A stretch of 13,604 nt of DNA from an uncultured Eubacteriales bacterium (GTDB lineage Bacteria; Bacillota; Clostridia; Peptostreptococcales; Anaerovoracaceae), in assembly GCA_900551415.1 (NCBI GenBank), contig URWB01000061.1:1-13604 (forward strand). The letters run 5' to 3'. A model generated the notes under the pieces. That model ran no database searches, was not told the DNA's origin, and saw only the letters and a program-made list of their open reading frames with translations. Below are positions 6,526 through 13,585 of this stretch, one piece after another. The first letter of the stretch is position 1. Each line of letters opens with the position of its first letter. A program made the translations under genes and the position numbers.

Positions 6526-7473
6526 ATGATCCAGATTTATAAGAATTATGAAGGACATAAAGAGTTAGAAGAATTAGATCATATCGAATTGGAATCATGG
6601 GTGATGATCACAGATCCAACGATGGAGGAACTCATGAATATTTCGAGAGATTATAAGATTGATATGGATGATCTTAAGGCAGCACTGGATACGGAAGAAC
6701 GTTCCCGACTGGAGAATGAAGATGATTATACAATGATCCTTGTGAATATTCCGGTTGTAGAGGAAGAGGAAGAAAAGAAATGGTATGAGACGATACCGCT
6801 TGGGATTTTTATTACTAATAAGATCGTCTTTACTGTTTGTTTGGAGCAGACGAATATCTTAAAACAATTTGTTGATGGACTGGTATCAAATTTTTATACA
6901 TTTATGAAGACAAGATTTGTATATCAGATTCTTTACAATAATGCAGCGTTGTTCCTGTATTATCTGCGTGTGATCGACCAGAGAGCAAATCAAGTGGAAG
7001 ATCTGTTGCATGAGACATATGAGAACAAAGACTTGATCCAATTGTATGATTTAGAGAAATGCCTAGTTTATTTTACAACAGCATTAAAATCAAATGAAGT
7101 AGTGTTGGAGAAATTAAGAAAACATATTGGCCTTAGACATTATGAAGAAGATGAAGAACTGTTGGAAGATGTCATCATTGAGAATAAACAGGCGATGGAG
7201 ATGACGGATATTTATCATAATATCCTGCGAAGTACGATGTCTTTGTTTGGATCGATCATTGATAATAACCTGAATCAGGTTATGAAATTCTTGGCAGCGA
7301 TCACGATTATTTTGGAATTGCCAACGATGATCTCGGGATTGTATGGTATGAACGTCAATGGTGTTGGAATGCCGTTTGCGACGAAAGCATATGGGTTTGC
7401 AGCAATCTCGATTTTTTCTTTGATCGTCTGTTTGATCGCGGTGTATATTTTGAAGAAGAAACATATACTATAA
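6526..7473 (+). CDS. CorA family divalent metal ion transporter
   Basis: CorA-type proteins are homopentameric channels for Mg2+ (sometimes Co2+, Ni2+ or Zn2+) in the cell membrane. The 315-residue product has the classic layout: an acidic soluble N-terminal domain, a long helical stalk (about 140-250, charged, with coiled-coil character), and two C-terminal membrane helices at about 252-272 and 287-309 with a basic cytoplasmic tail (KKKH). The signature GMN at residues 274-276, which forms the pore entrance, is intact in YGMNVNG, followed by a short loop. Start ATG 6526 has the site GGAAGGAG (6511-6518) 7 bases upstream and gives MIQIYKNYEG; the longer open frame to 6439 runs through the upstream terminator and is not used. 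It is a single-gene unit, convergent with sigG. Family is sure; the transported ion is not. Confidence 0.93.
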   Translation: MIQIYKNYEGHKELEELDHIELESWVMITDPTMEELMNISRDYKIDMDDLKAALDTEERSRLENEDDYTMILVNIPVVEEEEEKKWYETIPLGIFITNKIVFTVCLEQTNILKQFVDGLVSNFYTFMKTRFVYQILYNNAALFLYYLRVIDQRANQVEDLLHETYENKDLIQLYDLEKCLVYFTTALKSNEVVLEKLRKHIGLRHYEEDEELLEDVIIENKQAMEMTDIYHNILRSTMSLFGSIIDNNLNQVMKFLAAITIILELPTMISGLYGMNVNGVGMPFATKAYGFAAISIFSLIVCLIAVYILKKKHIL

Positions 7474-7478
7474 GATAT

Positions 7479-7505
7479 TGAAGAATCACACTAAGTGGTT
7501 CTTCA
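7479..7505. terminator. Possible bidirectional terminator between corA-like gene and sigG
   Basis: TGAAGAATCAC (7479-7489) pairs with GTGGTTCTTCA (7495-7505) with one G-U on the + RNA, loop 5 bases. TGTGTTTTAG follows on +. It overlaps the last codons of sigG. U-runs are weak on both sides, so confidence is moderate. Confidence 0.5.
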
Positions 7506-8262
7506 TGTGTTTTAGGGCGTTTTTTTCCAGACGGCTGACTTGTGCCTGAGAAATGGCGATTTCGTCTGCAACTTCTGTTTGTGTTTTTCCTTCAAAGAAT
7601 CGCATTTTGATAATATCATATTCTCGATCTGGAAGATGTTCCATTGCTTCTTTTAAGGCAATGGATTCCACCCAGCTATCTTCTTTGTTTTTTTTATCTT
7701 TTACCTGATCCATAAGGTAAAGAGTATCACCTCCATCCTGATAAACAGGTTCATAAAGAGAAAGAGGGGTTGCGATTGCATCAAGTGCAAATAAGACATC
7801 TTCTTTTTTCATATCGATTTCTTTTGCAATGACGTCGATCGTAGGCTCATGATTTAATTTTTTGGTAAGAACTTCTCTTGCATTGATCGCTTTATATGCG
7901 GTATCACGAAGAGAACGACTTACACGCATACTATGATTATCACGAAGATAGCGTTTGACTTCACCAATGATCATGGGAACAGCATAAGTAGAGAATTTCA
8001 CATTTAGATTCCGGTCAAAATTATCAATAGCTTTCATAAGACCGATGCAGCCAACTTGAAAAAGATCATCTGCATTTTCATTACTTCCTGAAAATCGTTG
8101 GATGATACTGAGAACAAGTCGTAGATTTCCTTTGATATAATGTTCTCTGGCAAGAAGATCACCTTGCTCGATCCGCTCAAATAAATCTTCTTTTTCTTCT
8201 TCAGAAAGTAAAGGGAGAGAAGAAGTGTTAACGCCACAGATTTCTACTTTTTTTCGTGCCAT
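7486..8262 (-). CDS. sigG: Late forespore sporulation sigma factor SigG
   Basis: SigG directs RNA polymerase to late genes in the engulfed forespore (spore coat-independent protection proteins, germination receptors). The 258-residue product has the family's standard length and its near-invariant N-terminus (VEICGVNTS). Region 2 is clear: GNLRLVLSIIQRF at 45-57, DDLFQVGCIGLMKAIDNFD and the 2.3/2.4 segment KFSTYAVPMIIGEVKRYLRD. Region 3 follows, and region 4 ends with a helix-turn-helix (KTQTEVADEIAISQAQVSRLEKNALK). Start ATG (complement of 8260-8262) is chosen because the strong site CGGAGGAAC lies 5-6 bases upstream and the product begins MARKKVEICG; 13 further in-frame residues upstream do not fit the family. 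The gene stands alone rather than after spoIIGA-sigE, its place in Bacillus and many Clostridium. The residue at the position of B. subtilis Asn45 appears to be Lys44. Confidence 0.97.
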   Translation of the reverse strand: MARKKVEICGVNTSSLPLLSEEEKEDLFERIEQGDLLAREHYIKGNLRLVLSIIQRFSGSNENADDLFQVGCIGLMKAIDNFDRNLNVKFSTYAVPMIIGEVKRYLRDNHSMRVSRSLRDTAYKAINAREVLTKKLNHEPTIDVIAKEIDMKKEDVLFALDAIATPLSLYEPVYQDGGDTLYLMDQVKDKKNKEDSWVESIALKEAMEHLPDREYDIIKMRFFEGKTQTEVADEIAISQAQVSRLEKNALKHMKNHLV

Positions 8263-8295
8263 AATAAGTTCCTCCGTTTGTGATTCGTATAATAA

Positions 8296-8325
8296 AATCA
8301 TGTACAGATCTGGTGGAATTTATAC
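8296..8325 (-). promoter_or_regulatory. Candidate forespore-type (sigma F/G) promoter of sigG
   Basis: On the minus strand GTATA (complement of 8321-8325) is followed after 18 bases by CATGATT (complement of 8296-8302). This resembles sigma F/G promoters (about GYATA at -35, CATnnTA at -10 for sigma G). Transcription would start near 8288, 26 bases before the start codon. The match is partial and the motif short. Confidence 0.35.
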
Positions 8326-8348
8326 GTTGAAAAAAATGGAAGAGGAAA

Positions 8349-8377
8349 TTGACTTATATTTTTTCAGGTGCTATGAT
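8349..8377 (+). promoter_or_regulatory. Vegetative promoter of the binding lipoprotein gene
   Basis: TTGACT (8349-8354) and TATGAT (8372-8377) are separated by 17 bases, and the -10 carries the extended TG element (TGC at 8369-8371). It is one of the best promoter matches in the window. The start codon lies 31 bases beyond. Confidence 0.8.
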
Positions 8378-8407
8378 GAGGATAAATACGATCAAAGGAG
8401 AGTAAAG

Positions 8408-9238
8408 ATGAAGAAGATATTAGCATCGCTTATGATGGTTGGACTTATTTTTTGTCTTGGTGGATGCAATGTTCCATGGATGAAACAAAAGACAGAGAAA
8501 ACGAAGGCTACGAAAGTTATTCAGGCAGATAAAGTTGAAGGGACAATGAAAGGAATGAAATTAAAGGTTGGTGTATCGAATGATATGGCACCATTTTCAT
8601 ATTATGATAGTGAGCAGAAGAAGATCACAGGGTTTGATATTGATCTTCTTGATAAACTTAGTGAATATCTGGGCTTTGAATATGAATTATATCCAATGAA
8701 TATGAAGAAATTAGAGCAAAAGATCAAGAACAAAGAATTAGATCTTGCAATCGCAGGAATTTCAATCACAGATGAAAGACAGAGAGAGTTTTCATTTACA
8801 GACACTTATTATGAAACATATCTTCAGATCGTGGTCAGAAAAGACAGCCAGATCACAGATCGTAAGGAGATTACAGAGAAGAAGGTCGGTGTTGTAGAAG
8901 GAACATCCAGTGCACAATATGCGGAGGATTATTTGTCAGAGGATAACAAGATCACATATTATAAAAACATTACAAAAGTATGGAACGATCTTGAAAAAGG
9001 AACGATCGATGCAACGATTTATGATACAACAGGAATCCAGAATTATATGCAAGAACACGCAGATAATACGAATCTTAGTGTGTTGAATGAACAACTTAAT
9101 TCTGAGGAAAGTAATTATGGGATTATGTTTGTGAAGGGATACAAATATCTGGATCAGTTTAATGTAGCACTTCAGGTTCTCAATAATGATGGGACGTATC
9201 AGAAGCTTAAGGAGCAGTGGATCAAGACAAAAGAATAA
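8408..9238 (+). CDS. Amino-acid-type ABC transporter substrate-binding lipoprotein (family 3)
   Basis: An extracellular solute-binding protein tethered to the membrane by lipid; members deliver polar amino acids to an ABC importer. The 276-residue product opens with a lipoprotein signal: MKK, a hydrophobic core, and the lipobox LGGC with acylated Cys20. A Lys-rich linker follows, then the SBP_bac_3 domain from about residue 45: KVGVSNDMAPFSYYD, the GFDIDLLDKLSEYLGFE segment, DLAIAGISITDERQREFSFTDTYY (the family signature region), and a C-terminal lobe ending LKEQWIK. Start ATG 8408 has AAAGGAGA (8395-8402) 5 bases upstream; the open frame continues back to 8225 but overlaps sigG and the promoter. 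No permease or ATPase gene lies beside it, so it is an orphan binding protein that must share a transporter encoded elsewhere or act as a sensor. Ligand unknown. Confidence 0.92.
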   Translation: MKKILASLMMVGLIFCLGGCNVPWMKQKTEKTKATKVIQADKVEGTMKGMKLKVGVSNDMAPFSYYDSEQKKITGFDIDLLDKLSEYLGFEYELYPMNMKKLEQKIKNKELDLAIAGISITDERQREFSFTDTYYETYLQIVVRKDSQITDRKEITEKKVGVVEGTSSAQYAEDYLSEDNKITYYKNITKVWNDLEKGTIDATIYDTTGIQNYMQEHADNTNLSVLNEQLNSEESNYGIMFVKGYKYLDQFNVALQVLNNDGTYQKLKEQWIKTKE

Positions 9239-9246
9239 AAGATAAG

Positions 9247-9291
9247 AAAATGGCAGGAACTATATGTAAGATGAAAAGTTCCTGCCATTTT
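9247..9291. terminator. Bidirectional terminator between lipoprotein and peptidase genes
   Basis: AAAATGGCAGGAACT (9247-9261) pairs perfectly with AGTTCCTGCCATTTT (9277-9291), 15 pairs around a 15-base loop. TGTTTGTT follows on +, and a T-rich run (complement of the A-rich 9231-9246) follows on -, so it can end both convergent transcripts. Confidence 0.85.
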
Positions 9292-9318
9292 GTTTGTTAA
9301 GAAAGGCTCTTGTAAGAT

Positions 9319-11091
9319 TCAAAGTGTGAGTGTATGAAGCCATGCAGATTCTTCCTCGTTAAGGTGTGGAGAAAGTGTATCATATACGAACTGCTGGTAA
9401 TCAGTTAACAATTGTTTTTCTTTTTCGTTAAATAAAGAAAGGTCAACACCGTCAAGATCGATCGGTACAAGTGTCAGGGGTTCGAAATGAAGGAAAGCAC
9501 CGTATTCATTTTGCTGCCATTTTTTACAGATCAGCATATTTTCTGTACGGATTCCGTATTTTCCAGGAACATAAACACCTGGTTCATCTGTGATGACCAT
9601 ACCTGGCTGTAGTACTGCGTCAAGATTTTCGGGATTCGATCTCCAACGAAAAGCGTTTGGACCTTCATGAACACCAAGAAAATATCCAACACCATGTCCG
9701 GTTCCACAACGATAATCAACGCCATCTTCCCAGAGAGGTTCTCTTGCAAGAATATCAAGATTACTTCCTCTGCAGCCAAACAGGAATTTTGCATTGGCAA
9801 GAGTCAGCATAGATTTTAATACCAGTGTAAAGTATTTCCTTTCTTCCTCTGAAATTGGTCCAAGAATAAAAGTTCTTGTGACATCGGTTGTACCACCATA
9901 ATATTGTCCACCGGAATCAATGAGAAGCATACCTTCAGCTTTGACATCGACATCGGATTCTTCAGTGGATTGATAATGCATCATTGCAGCATGATCTTTA
10001 TAAGCACAGATTGTCTCGAAACTAGGGCCCATGTAATCGGGTAGTTTTTTTCTTTCTTCCTCGAGATGGTCAGAGATCATACGTTCTGTCATAGGGATTT
10101 TTCCGACGTTTTTCTTAAGCCAGTACATAAATTTTGTCATAGCGATCCCATCATTGATATGGCATGCTTTCAAATGATCAATCTGAATGTCATTTTTTAT
10201 AGCTTTCATTAGTTCTGTTGGATTCTTATCTTCAATGATCTTGCATTTGAATAAGAGATTATAATGCAGATAGTTTGTAAGATCTGGATTTAACAAAACA
10301 GTTTCATGTTGGTCTTTTAAGAAAGCACTAACTTCTGTGTAATCGAGGATGGAAATGCCGTGTTCCTTAAAACGTTGAAAAGCAACTGCTGAAATACAAT
10401 CTTTTCGAAGAAAAAGAAAACATTTGTCTATCGTGATCCATGCATAACTATAAAATAATGGAGTGCATGCAATGTCATCTCCACGCAAGTTAAAAAGCCA
10501 TGCAATATCAGGAAGAGAGGATAAGAAAAATGCATTGGCATCAAGTTCTTTCATTTTTTCTCTGACACGTGCCAGTTTTGAATCAGTATGTTCTCCACTG
10601 TATTTGATATCATGACGGTAAATTGTGGATTTTGTGATCGCGGGGCGATCATCTTTGGCCCAGAGTTCTTCTACAAAACGAAGATCAAAACGAAAAGATG
10701 CACCATGCTGCTTCACTAGTTTTGCGATTTTTTTTCCGTAAGAAGCTGAGATCGTAAAGCCGTTTACCCCAAGTGTATCACCTTCCTGCAGGTGTTCTTT
10801 CAAAAATTCAAGAATCGTAGGAACACCGGAAACCCCTTGTTTCATCAATGTGATATCAGAAGAGATCTGTCCTTCGGCCTGCGTAAAATAACGTCCATCA
10901 GTCCAAAGCCATCCTTCTTCGCATCCAGCAAGAAAGGTACCGGCAGAACCAGTAAAACCAGAGATGTATTGTCTGCATTTAAAGTAATCATCTACGTATT
11001 CGGATTGATGTGGATCTTCACTTGGAACAAGATAATAAGAAACCTTTTGATTTTCCATTTGTTCACGAAGTTTCATAAAATTTAGATTCAT
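9319..11091 (-). CDS. Xaa-Pro aminopeptidase (M24B, long three-domain form)
   Basis: A cytosolic metalloaminopeptidase that removes the N-terminal residue from peptides with proline in second position. The 590-residue product is the long form, like eukaryotic XPNPEP1 and its relatives in gut Firmicutes. Two creatinase-like N-terminal domains (about 5-130 and 140-300) are followed by the pita-bread M24 domain (about 310-530) and a C-terminal extension. All five metal ligands are present with family spacing: D392, D403, H466, E503 and E517, in IDSGG, TTDVTRT, GTGHGVG, TDEPGVY and RTENML. H466 and the GVHEGP motif complete the proton shuttle region. Start ATG is at 11091, because GGAGG lies 9 bases upstream; an in-frame ATG 24 bases earlier lies before that site, and Met6 is a less likely alternative. 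It is a single-gene unit with its own promoter, divergent from the kinase gene. Confidence 0.95.
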   Translation of the reverse strand: MNLNFMKLREQMENQKVSYYLVPSEDPHQSEYVDDYFKCRQYISGFTGSAGTFLAGCEEGWLWTDGRYFTQAEGQISSDITLMKQGVSGVPTILEFLKEHLQEGDTLGVNGFTISASYGKKIAKLVKQHGASFRFDLRFVEELWAKDDRPAITKSTIYRHDIKYSGEHTDSKLARVREKMKELDANAFFLSSLPDIAWLFNLRGDDIACTPLFYSYAWITIDKCFLFLRKDCISAVAFQRFKEHGISILDYTEVSAFLKDQHETVLLNPDLTNYLHYNLLFKCKIIEDKNPTELMKAIKNDIQIDHLKACHINDGIAMTKFMYWLKKNVGKIPMTERMISDHLEEERKKLPDYMGPSFETICAYKDHAAMMHYQSTEESDVDVKAEGMLLIDSGGQYYGGTTDVTRTFILGPISEEERKYFTLVLKSMLTLANAKFLFGCRGSNLDILAREPLWEDGVDYRCGTGHGVGYFLGVHEGPNAFRWRSNPENLDAVLQPGMVITDEPGVYVPGKYGIRTENMLICKKWQQNEYGAFLHFEPLTLVPIDLDGVDLSLFNEKEKQLLTDYQQFVYDTLSPHLNEEESAWLHTLTL

Positions 11092-11121
11092 GTCCAAAAA
11101 CCTCCATTTTGTCATATTAAA

Positions 11122-11158
11122 ATCCTGAAAATATATGTTTTATATGAGATTTCAGGAT
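11122..11158. other. Inverted repeat in the peptidase gene leader
   Basis: ATCCTGAAA (11122-11130) and TTTCAGGAT (11150-11158) are perfect 9-base arms around a 19-base AT-rich centre. They lie just downstream of the predicted transcription start of the minus-strand peptidase gene and end 30 bases before its start codon. It could be an operator or an RNA hairpin. No regulator can be named. Confidence 0.6.
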
Positions 11159-11170
11159 CGGTTTATGTTA

Positions 11171-11199
11171 ATTATAGTAGATGAATAGGGATTCGTAAA
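11171..11199 (-). promoter_or_regulatory. Promoter of the Xaa-Pro aminopeptidase gene
   Basis: On the minus strand TTTACG (complement of 11194-11199) is followed after 17 bases by a perfect TATAAT (complement of 11171-11176). Transcription would start near 11164, about 73 bases before the start codon, leaving a leader that contains the inverted repeat. Confidence 0.75.
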
Positions 11200-11241
11200 G
11201 AAAAAGCAAATGTAAAAATATATGGTATTTTGTCAAAAAAG

Positions 11242-11271
11242 TTGAAAAAAATAAAAGAAATACGGTATAAT
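11242..11271 (+). promoter_or_regulatory. Promoter of the phosphofructokinase gene
   Basis: TTGAAA (11242-11247) and TATAAT (11266-11271) are 18 bases apart, with A-rich DNA in and above the spacer. The start codon is 39 bases beyond the -10. Confidence 0.75.
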
Positions 11272-11309
11272 CGGGATTGAACAAATATAAAAGTATAAAG
11301 GAGAAACTT

Positions 11310-12530
11310 ATGAAGAATTTACTAGTTGCTCAGTCAGGAGGACCATCTGCAGCAATCAATGCGACGATCACAGGAGTGATCGATGCTGGAATTGAGAGTG
11401 GACGTGTGGGTCATGTTTATGGTGCTCTGAATGGAATTAAAGGTGTGCTGAACGAGAATTTTGTAAATCTCGATGAAGTATGTGACACAAAAGAAAAAAG
11501 AGATCTATTAGCGATCACACCGGCAGCGGCACTTGGTTCCTGTCGATGGAAACTGGGGAATCCCAAAGAAAATGCAGAAGAATTTGAAGAGATCATCCGT
11601 ATTTTAAGAAAGAATGACATAGGATATTTTATATATACTGGTGGAAATGATTCTATGGACACCGTATATAAACTGTCTGTTTACTGTGAAGAACATAATA
11701 TTGATGACATTAAGGTAATGGGAGCTCCAAAGACGATCGATAATGATCTTGGAGAGACTGACCATTGCCCTGGATTTGGTTCTGCAGCCAAATTTATCGC
11801 GACTGCGTTTACCGAGATTGCGTGTGATTGCTTTGTTTATGATGTCCCATCCGTAACGATCGTAGAAGTTATGGGAAGAAATGCAGGATGGTTGACTGCC
11901 GCATCTGCACTTGCAAGGATCGAAGGGCGAAAAGTTCCTCAGTTGATCTATCTTTGTGAGAAAGCATTCGATGAAGATCGATTTATTGAAGATGTAAATG
12001 AAGCATTAAAAAAAGAAAATAACATCATTATTGCGGTAAGTGAAGGTGTAAAAACTGCTGACGGAAATTACGTTGGAGAAGAAACAAAATCAGGAAAAGA
12101 AGATGTATTTGGACATAAATATCTTTCTGGTGTTGGTAAATATCTGGAAGGACTGGTAGGAGAGAAGATCGGATGTAAAGTCAGATCTGTAGAATTAAAC
12201 ATCCTTCAGAGATGTGCTGGATATATGTTAAGTGAGACTGACATCATGGAATCAAGAAATCTTGGAGCATTTGCGGCTGTCAGTGCGATTCGCGGAAAGA
12301 GTGGAAAAATGTCTGCAGTGCGAAGAATTTCAGATGATCCATATCAGGTAGAAATCGTACTTTCTGATCTGTCAAAGATTGCGAATTATGAAAAGAAAGT
12401 TCCGATGGAATGGATCAATGAAGAAGGGAATGATATTAAAGACGAATTACTGACATATTTAAAACCGTTGATCCAAGGTGAAGTACAGATTCCATATGAA
12501 AATGGAATTCCAAAACGATTTATTTTATAA
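11310..12530 (+). CDS. 6-phosphofructokinase, pyrophosphate-type
   Basis: Phosphorylates fructose-6-phosphate to fructose-1,6-bisphosphate, the committed step of glycolysis, probably with pyrophosphate. The 406-residue product belongs to the roughly 400-residue PFK group common in Clostridia, longer than the 320-residue ATP enzyme. It opens with AQSGGPSAAINA, the phosphoryl-donor loop. The donor-site motif reads GGNDSMDT at 111-118. PKTIDND at 140-146 holds the catalytic base D144, and its Lys141 (Gly in ATP enzymes) is the hallmark of pyrophosphate use. MGRNAGW (188-194) binds fructose-6-phosphate, and SEGV follows. Start ATG 11310 has AAAGGAGA (11297-11304) 5 bases upstream; eleven more in-frame residues upstream would overlap that site. 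It is a single-gene unit with its own promoter and terminator. The Asn113 of the GGND motif is unlike the Asp usual there, so donor choice should not be taken as proven. Confidence 0.94.
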   Translation: MKNLLVAQSGGPSAAINATITGVIDAGIESGRVGHVYGALNGIKGVLNENFVNLDEVCDTKEKRDLLAITPAAALGSCRWKLGNPKENAEEFEEIIRILRKNDIGYFIYTGGNDSMDTVYKLSVYCEEHNIDDIKVMGAPKTIDNDLGETDHCPGFGSAAKFIATAFTEIACDCFVYDVPSVTIVEVMGRNAGWLTAASALARIEGRKVPQLIYLCEKAFDEDRFIEDVNEALKKENNIIIAVSEGVKTADGNYVGEETKSGKEDVFGHKYLSGVGKYLEGLVGEKIGCKVRSVELNILQRCAGYMLSETDIMESRNLGAFAAVSAIRGKSGKMSAVRRISDDPYQVEIVLSDLSKIANYEKKVPMEWINEEGNDIKDELLTYLKPLIQGEVQIPYENGIPKRFIL

Positions 12531-12536
12531 AAGACA

Positions 12537-12567
12537 AGAAAGAATCCTGCTGTGCAGGATTCTTTCT
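12537..12567. terminator. Bidirectional terminator between kinase and yihY genes
   Basis: AGAAAGAATCCTGC (12537-12550) pairs perfectly with GCAGGATTCTTTCT (12554-12567), 14 pairs with a 3-base loop. TCTTTCTATTT is available on +, and TTCTTGTCTTTT on -. It starts 6 bases after the kinase stop and touches the yihY stop codon. Confidence 0.85.
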
Positions 12568-13435
12568 ATTTAAGTTCATATGGAATGTCAGGTCTTTTGT
12601 TTCTTGGTTTTACGGGCTTTTTTGACGATTGTGAGATGAAATAATGATTGATCTCTGCGCCGATAAAAAGCATCATCATACAAAAATACAACCAGAACAA
12701 AGTTAACAAGATACTGGTCAATCCTCCGTACATAGTACTAAAGAAAGAAAAATTATCAAAATACATTGAAAAGAAAAATGATAATACAAACCATGCAGCA
12801 GAACTAAAAAATGCTCCAGGAAGGATCTGCTTTGTTTTGAAATTTTCACTCGGTAAAAAACGATACATAATGATAAAAACGACCATAAATGTAAAAAATG
12901 CAAGGAAAAAACGGATCGTTGCAAAAAATACATGTTTATTCTCGAGGACTGGTTCAAAGCGATATAACTGAATGAGCAGGGAATTACCAAATAATAAAAG
13001 AATCAGACCGAATAATACTGCGATCGCGAAAAGTCCAATATAAATACTTGAGATAAAACGCAAAACAAAATAGTTTCTCTTTTCAGAAATTTCATGAATC
13101 GTATTAAGTCCAGTCATCAAGGATAAGATCCCTTTGGATGCAGACCACAATAATGTAAGAATTGTGATCGACATATACGTAGTAGTAAGTTTTCCGTTTA
13201 AAGATCGGATGATCGGGACTACCATACCACTGTACTTTGGTGGAAGATAGGTGCGAACCAGTTCGATCATATCATTCGGTGTGATCGGAAAATATCTTGT
13301 AAGACTAAGCAATACGATCATAAATGGAAAAAATGATAGGATCGTAAAGAATGCAGCCTGCGCAGAAAACGCTGTAACGTGGTCTTTCTGAGCTTTATCG
13401 ATGACGGATCCAATCATAGAAATTAATTTTAACAT
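12566..13435 (-). CDS. YihY/BrkB family inner membrane protein
   Basis: A polytopic membrane protein of the family once annotated as ribonuclease BN; the RNase assignment was withdrawn and the function remains unclear (transport or envelope roles are proposed). The 289-residue product has six likely membrane helices, near residues 25-47, 90-110, 128-152, 172-194, 208-232 and 240-264. Family features are visible: the AFSAQAAFFTILSFFPF stretch at the first helix, LLWSASKGILSLMTGLN near 100, FLPSENFKTKQILPGAFFSS, and SFFSTMYGGLTSILLTLFWLY before the last helix. The tail is basic (KKPVKPRNKR). Start ATG 13435 has AAGAGG (complement of 13445-13450) 9 bases upstream; Met7 is a weaker alternative. 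It is convergent with the kinase gene and shares its terminator. Confidence 0.92.
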   Translation of the reverse strand: MLKLISMIGSVIDKAQKDHVTAFSAQAAFFTILSFFPFMIVLLSLTRYFPITPNDMIELVRTYLPPKYSGMVVPIIRSLNGKLTTTYMSITILTLLWSASKGILSLMTGLNTIHEISEKRNYFVLRFISSIYIGLFAIAVLFGLILLLFGNSLLIQLYRFEPVLENKHVFFATIRFFLAFFTFMVVFIIMYRFLPSENFKTKQILPGAFFSSAAWFVLSFFFSMYFDNFSFFSTMYGGLTSILLTLFWLYFCMMMLFIGAEINHYFISQSSKKPVKPRNKRPDIPYELK

Positions 13436-13473
13436 AATATCATACCTCTTAATTGATACCTCATAATATCATA
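13433..13473 (-). repeat. Duplicated 12-base segment around the yihY translation start
   Basis: CATAATATCATA occurs at 13433-13444 (including the start codon on the minus strand) and again at 13462-13473; ATACCTC is also doubled between them (13443-13449 and 13456-13462). The upstream copy places a second ATG (13464) that opens an 11-codon frame ending across the yihY start. It has no evident ribosome binding site. Confidence 0.55.
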
Positions 13474-13482
13474 ATTTGATTG

Positions 13483-13488
13483 ATTATA
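13483..13488 (-). promoter_or_regulatory. Candidate -10 box for yihY
   Basis: A perfect TATAAT on the minus strand (complement of 13483-13488), 48 bases before the start codon. No good -35 lies at 16-18 bases, so this is tentative. Confidence 0.4.
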
Positions 13489-13556
13489 CAAGCATTCTAA
13501 AAGCAAAGGAATTGCGCCAAAAGAGAAAAAATATCTAAAACAGACAAAAAGACCTA

Positions 13557-13585
13557 TTGCATAGTAAAGAAAATTGTGATATAGT
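13557..13585 (+). promoter_or_regulatory. Promoter for a gene beyond the right edge
   Basis: TTGCAT (13557-13562) and TATAGT (13580-13585) are 17 bases apart on +, and the window ends 19 bases later with no start codon yet. It is divergent from yihY. Confidence 0.55.

Noticed and set aside
8263..8301. N-terminal extension of SigG by 13 residues
   Set aside because: SigG proteins begin at M-x-R-x-KVEICG; the ribosome binding site fits the internal ATG, and the extension overlaps the candidate promoter.
8225..8407. 61-residue N-terminal extension of the binding protein
   Set aside because: It would hide the lipoprotein signal peptide and overlaps sigG and both divergent promoters.
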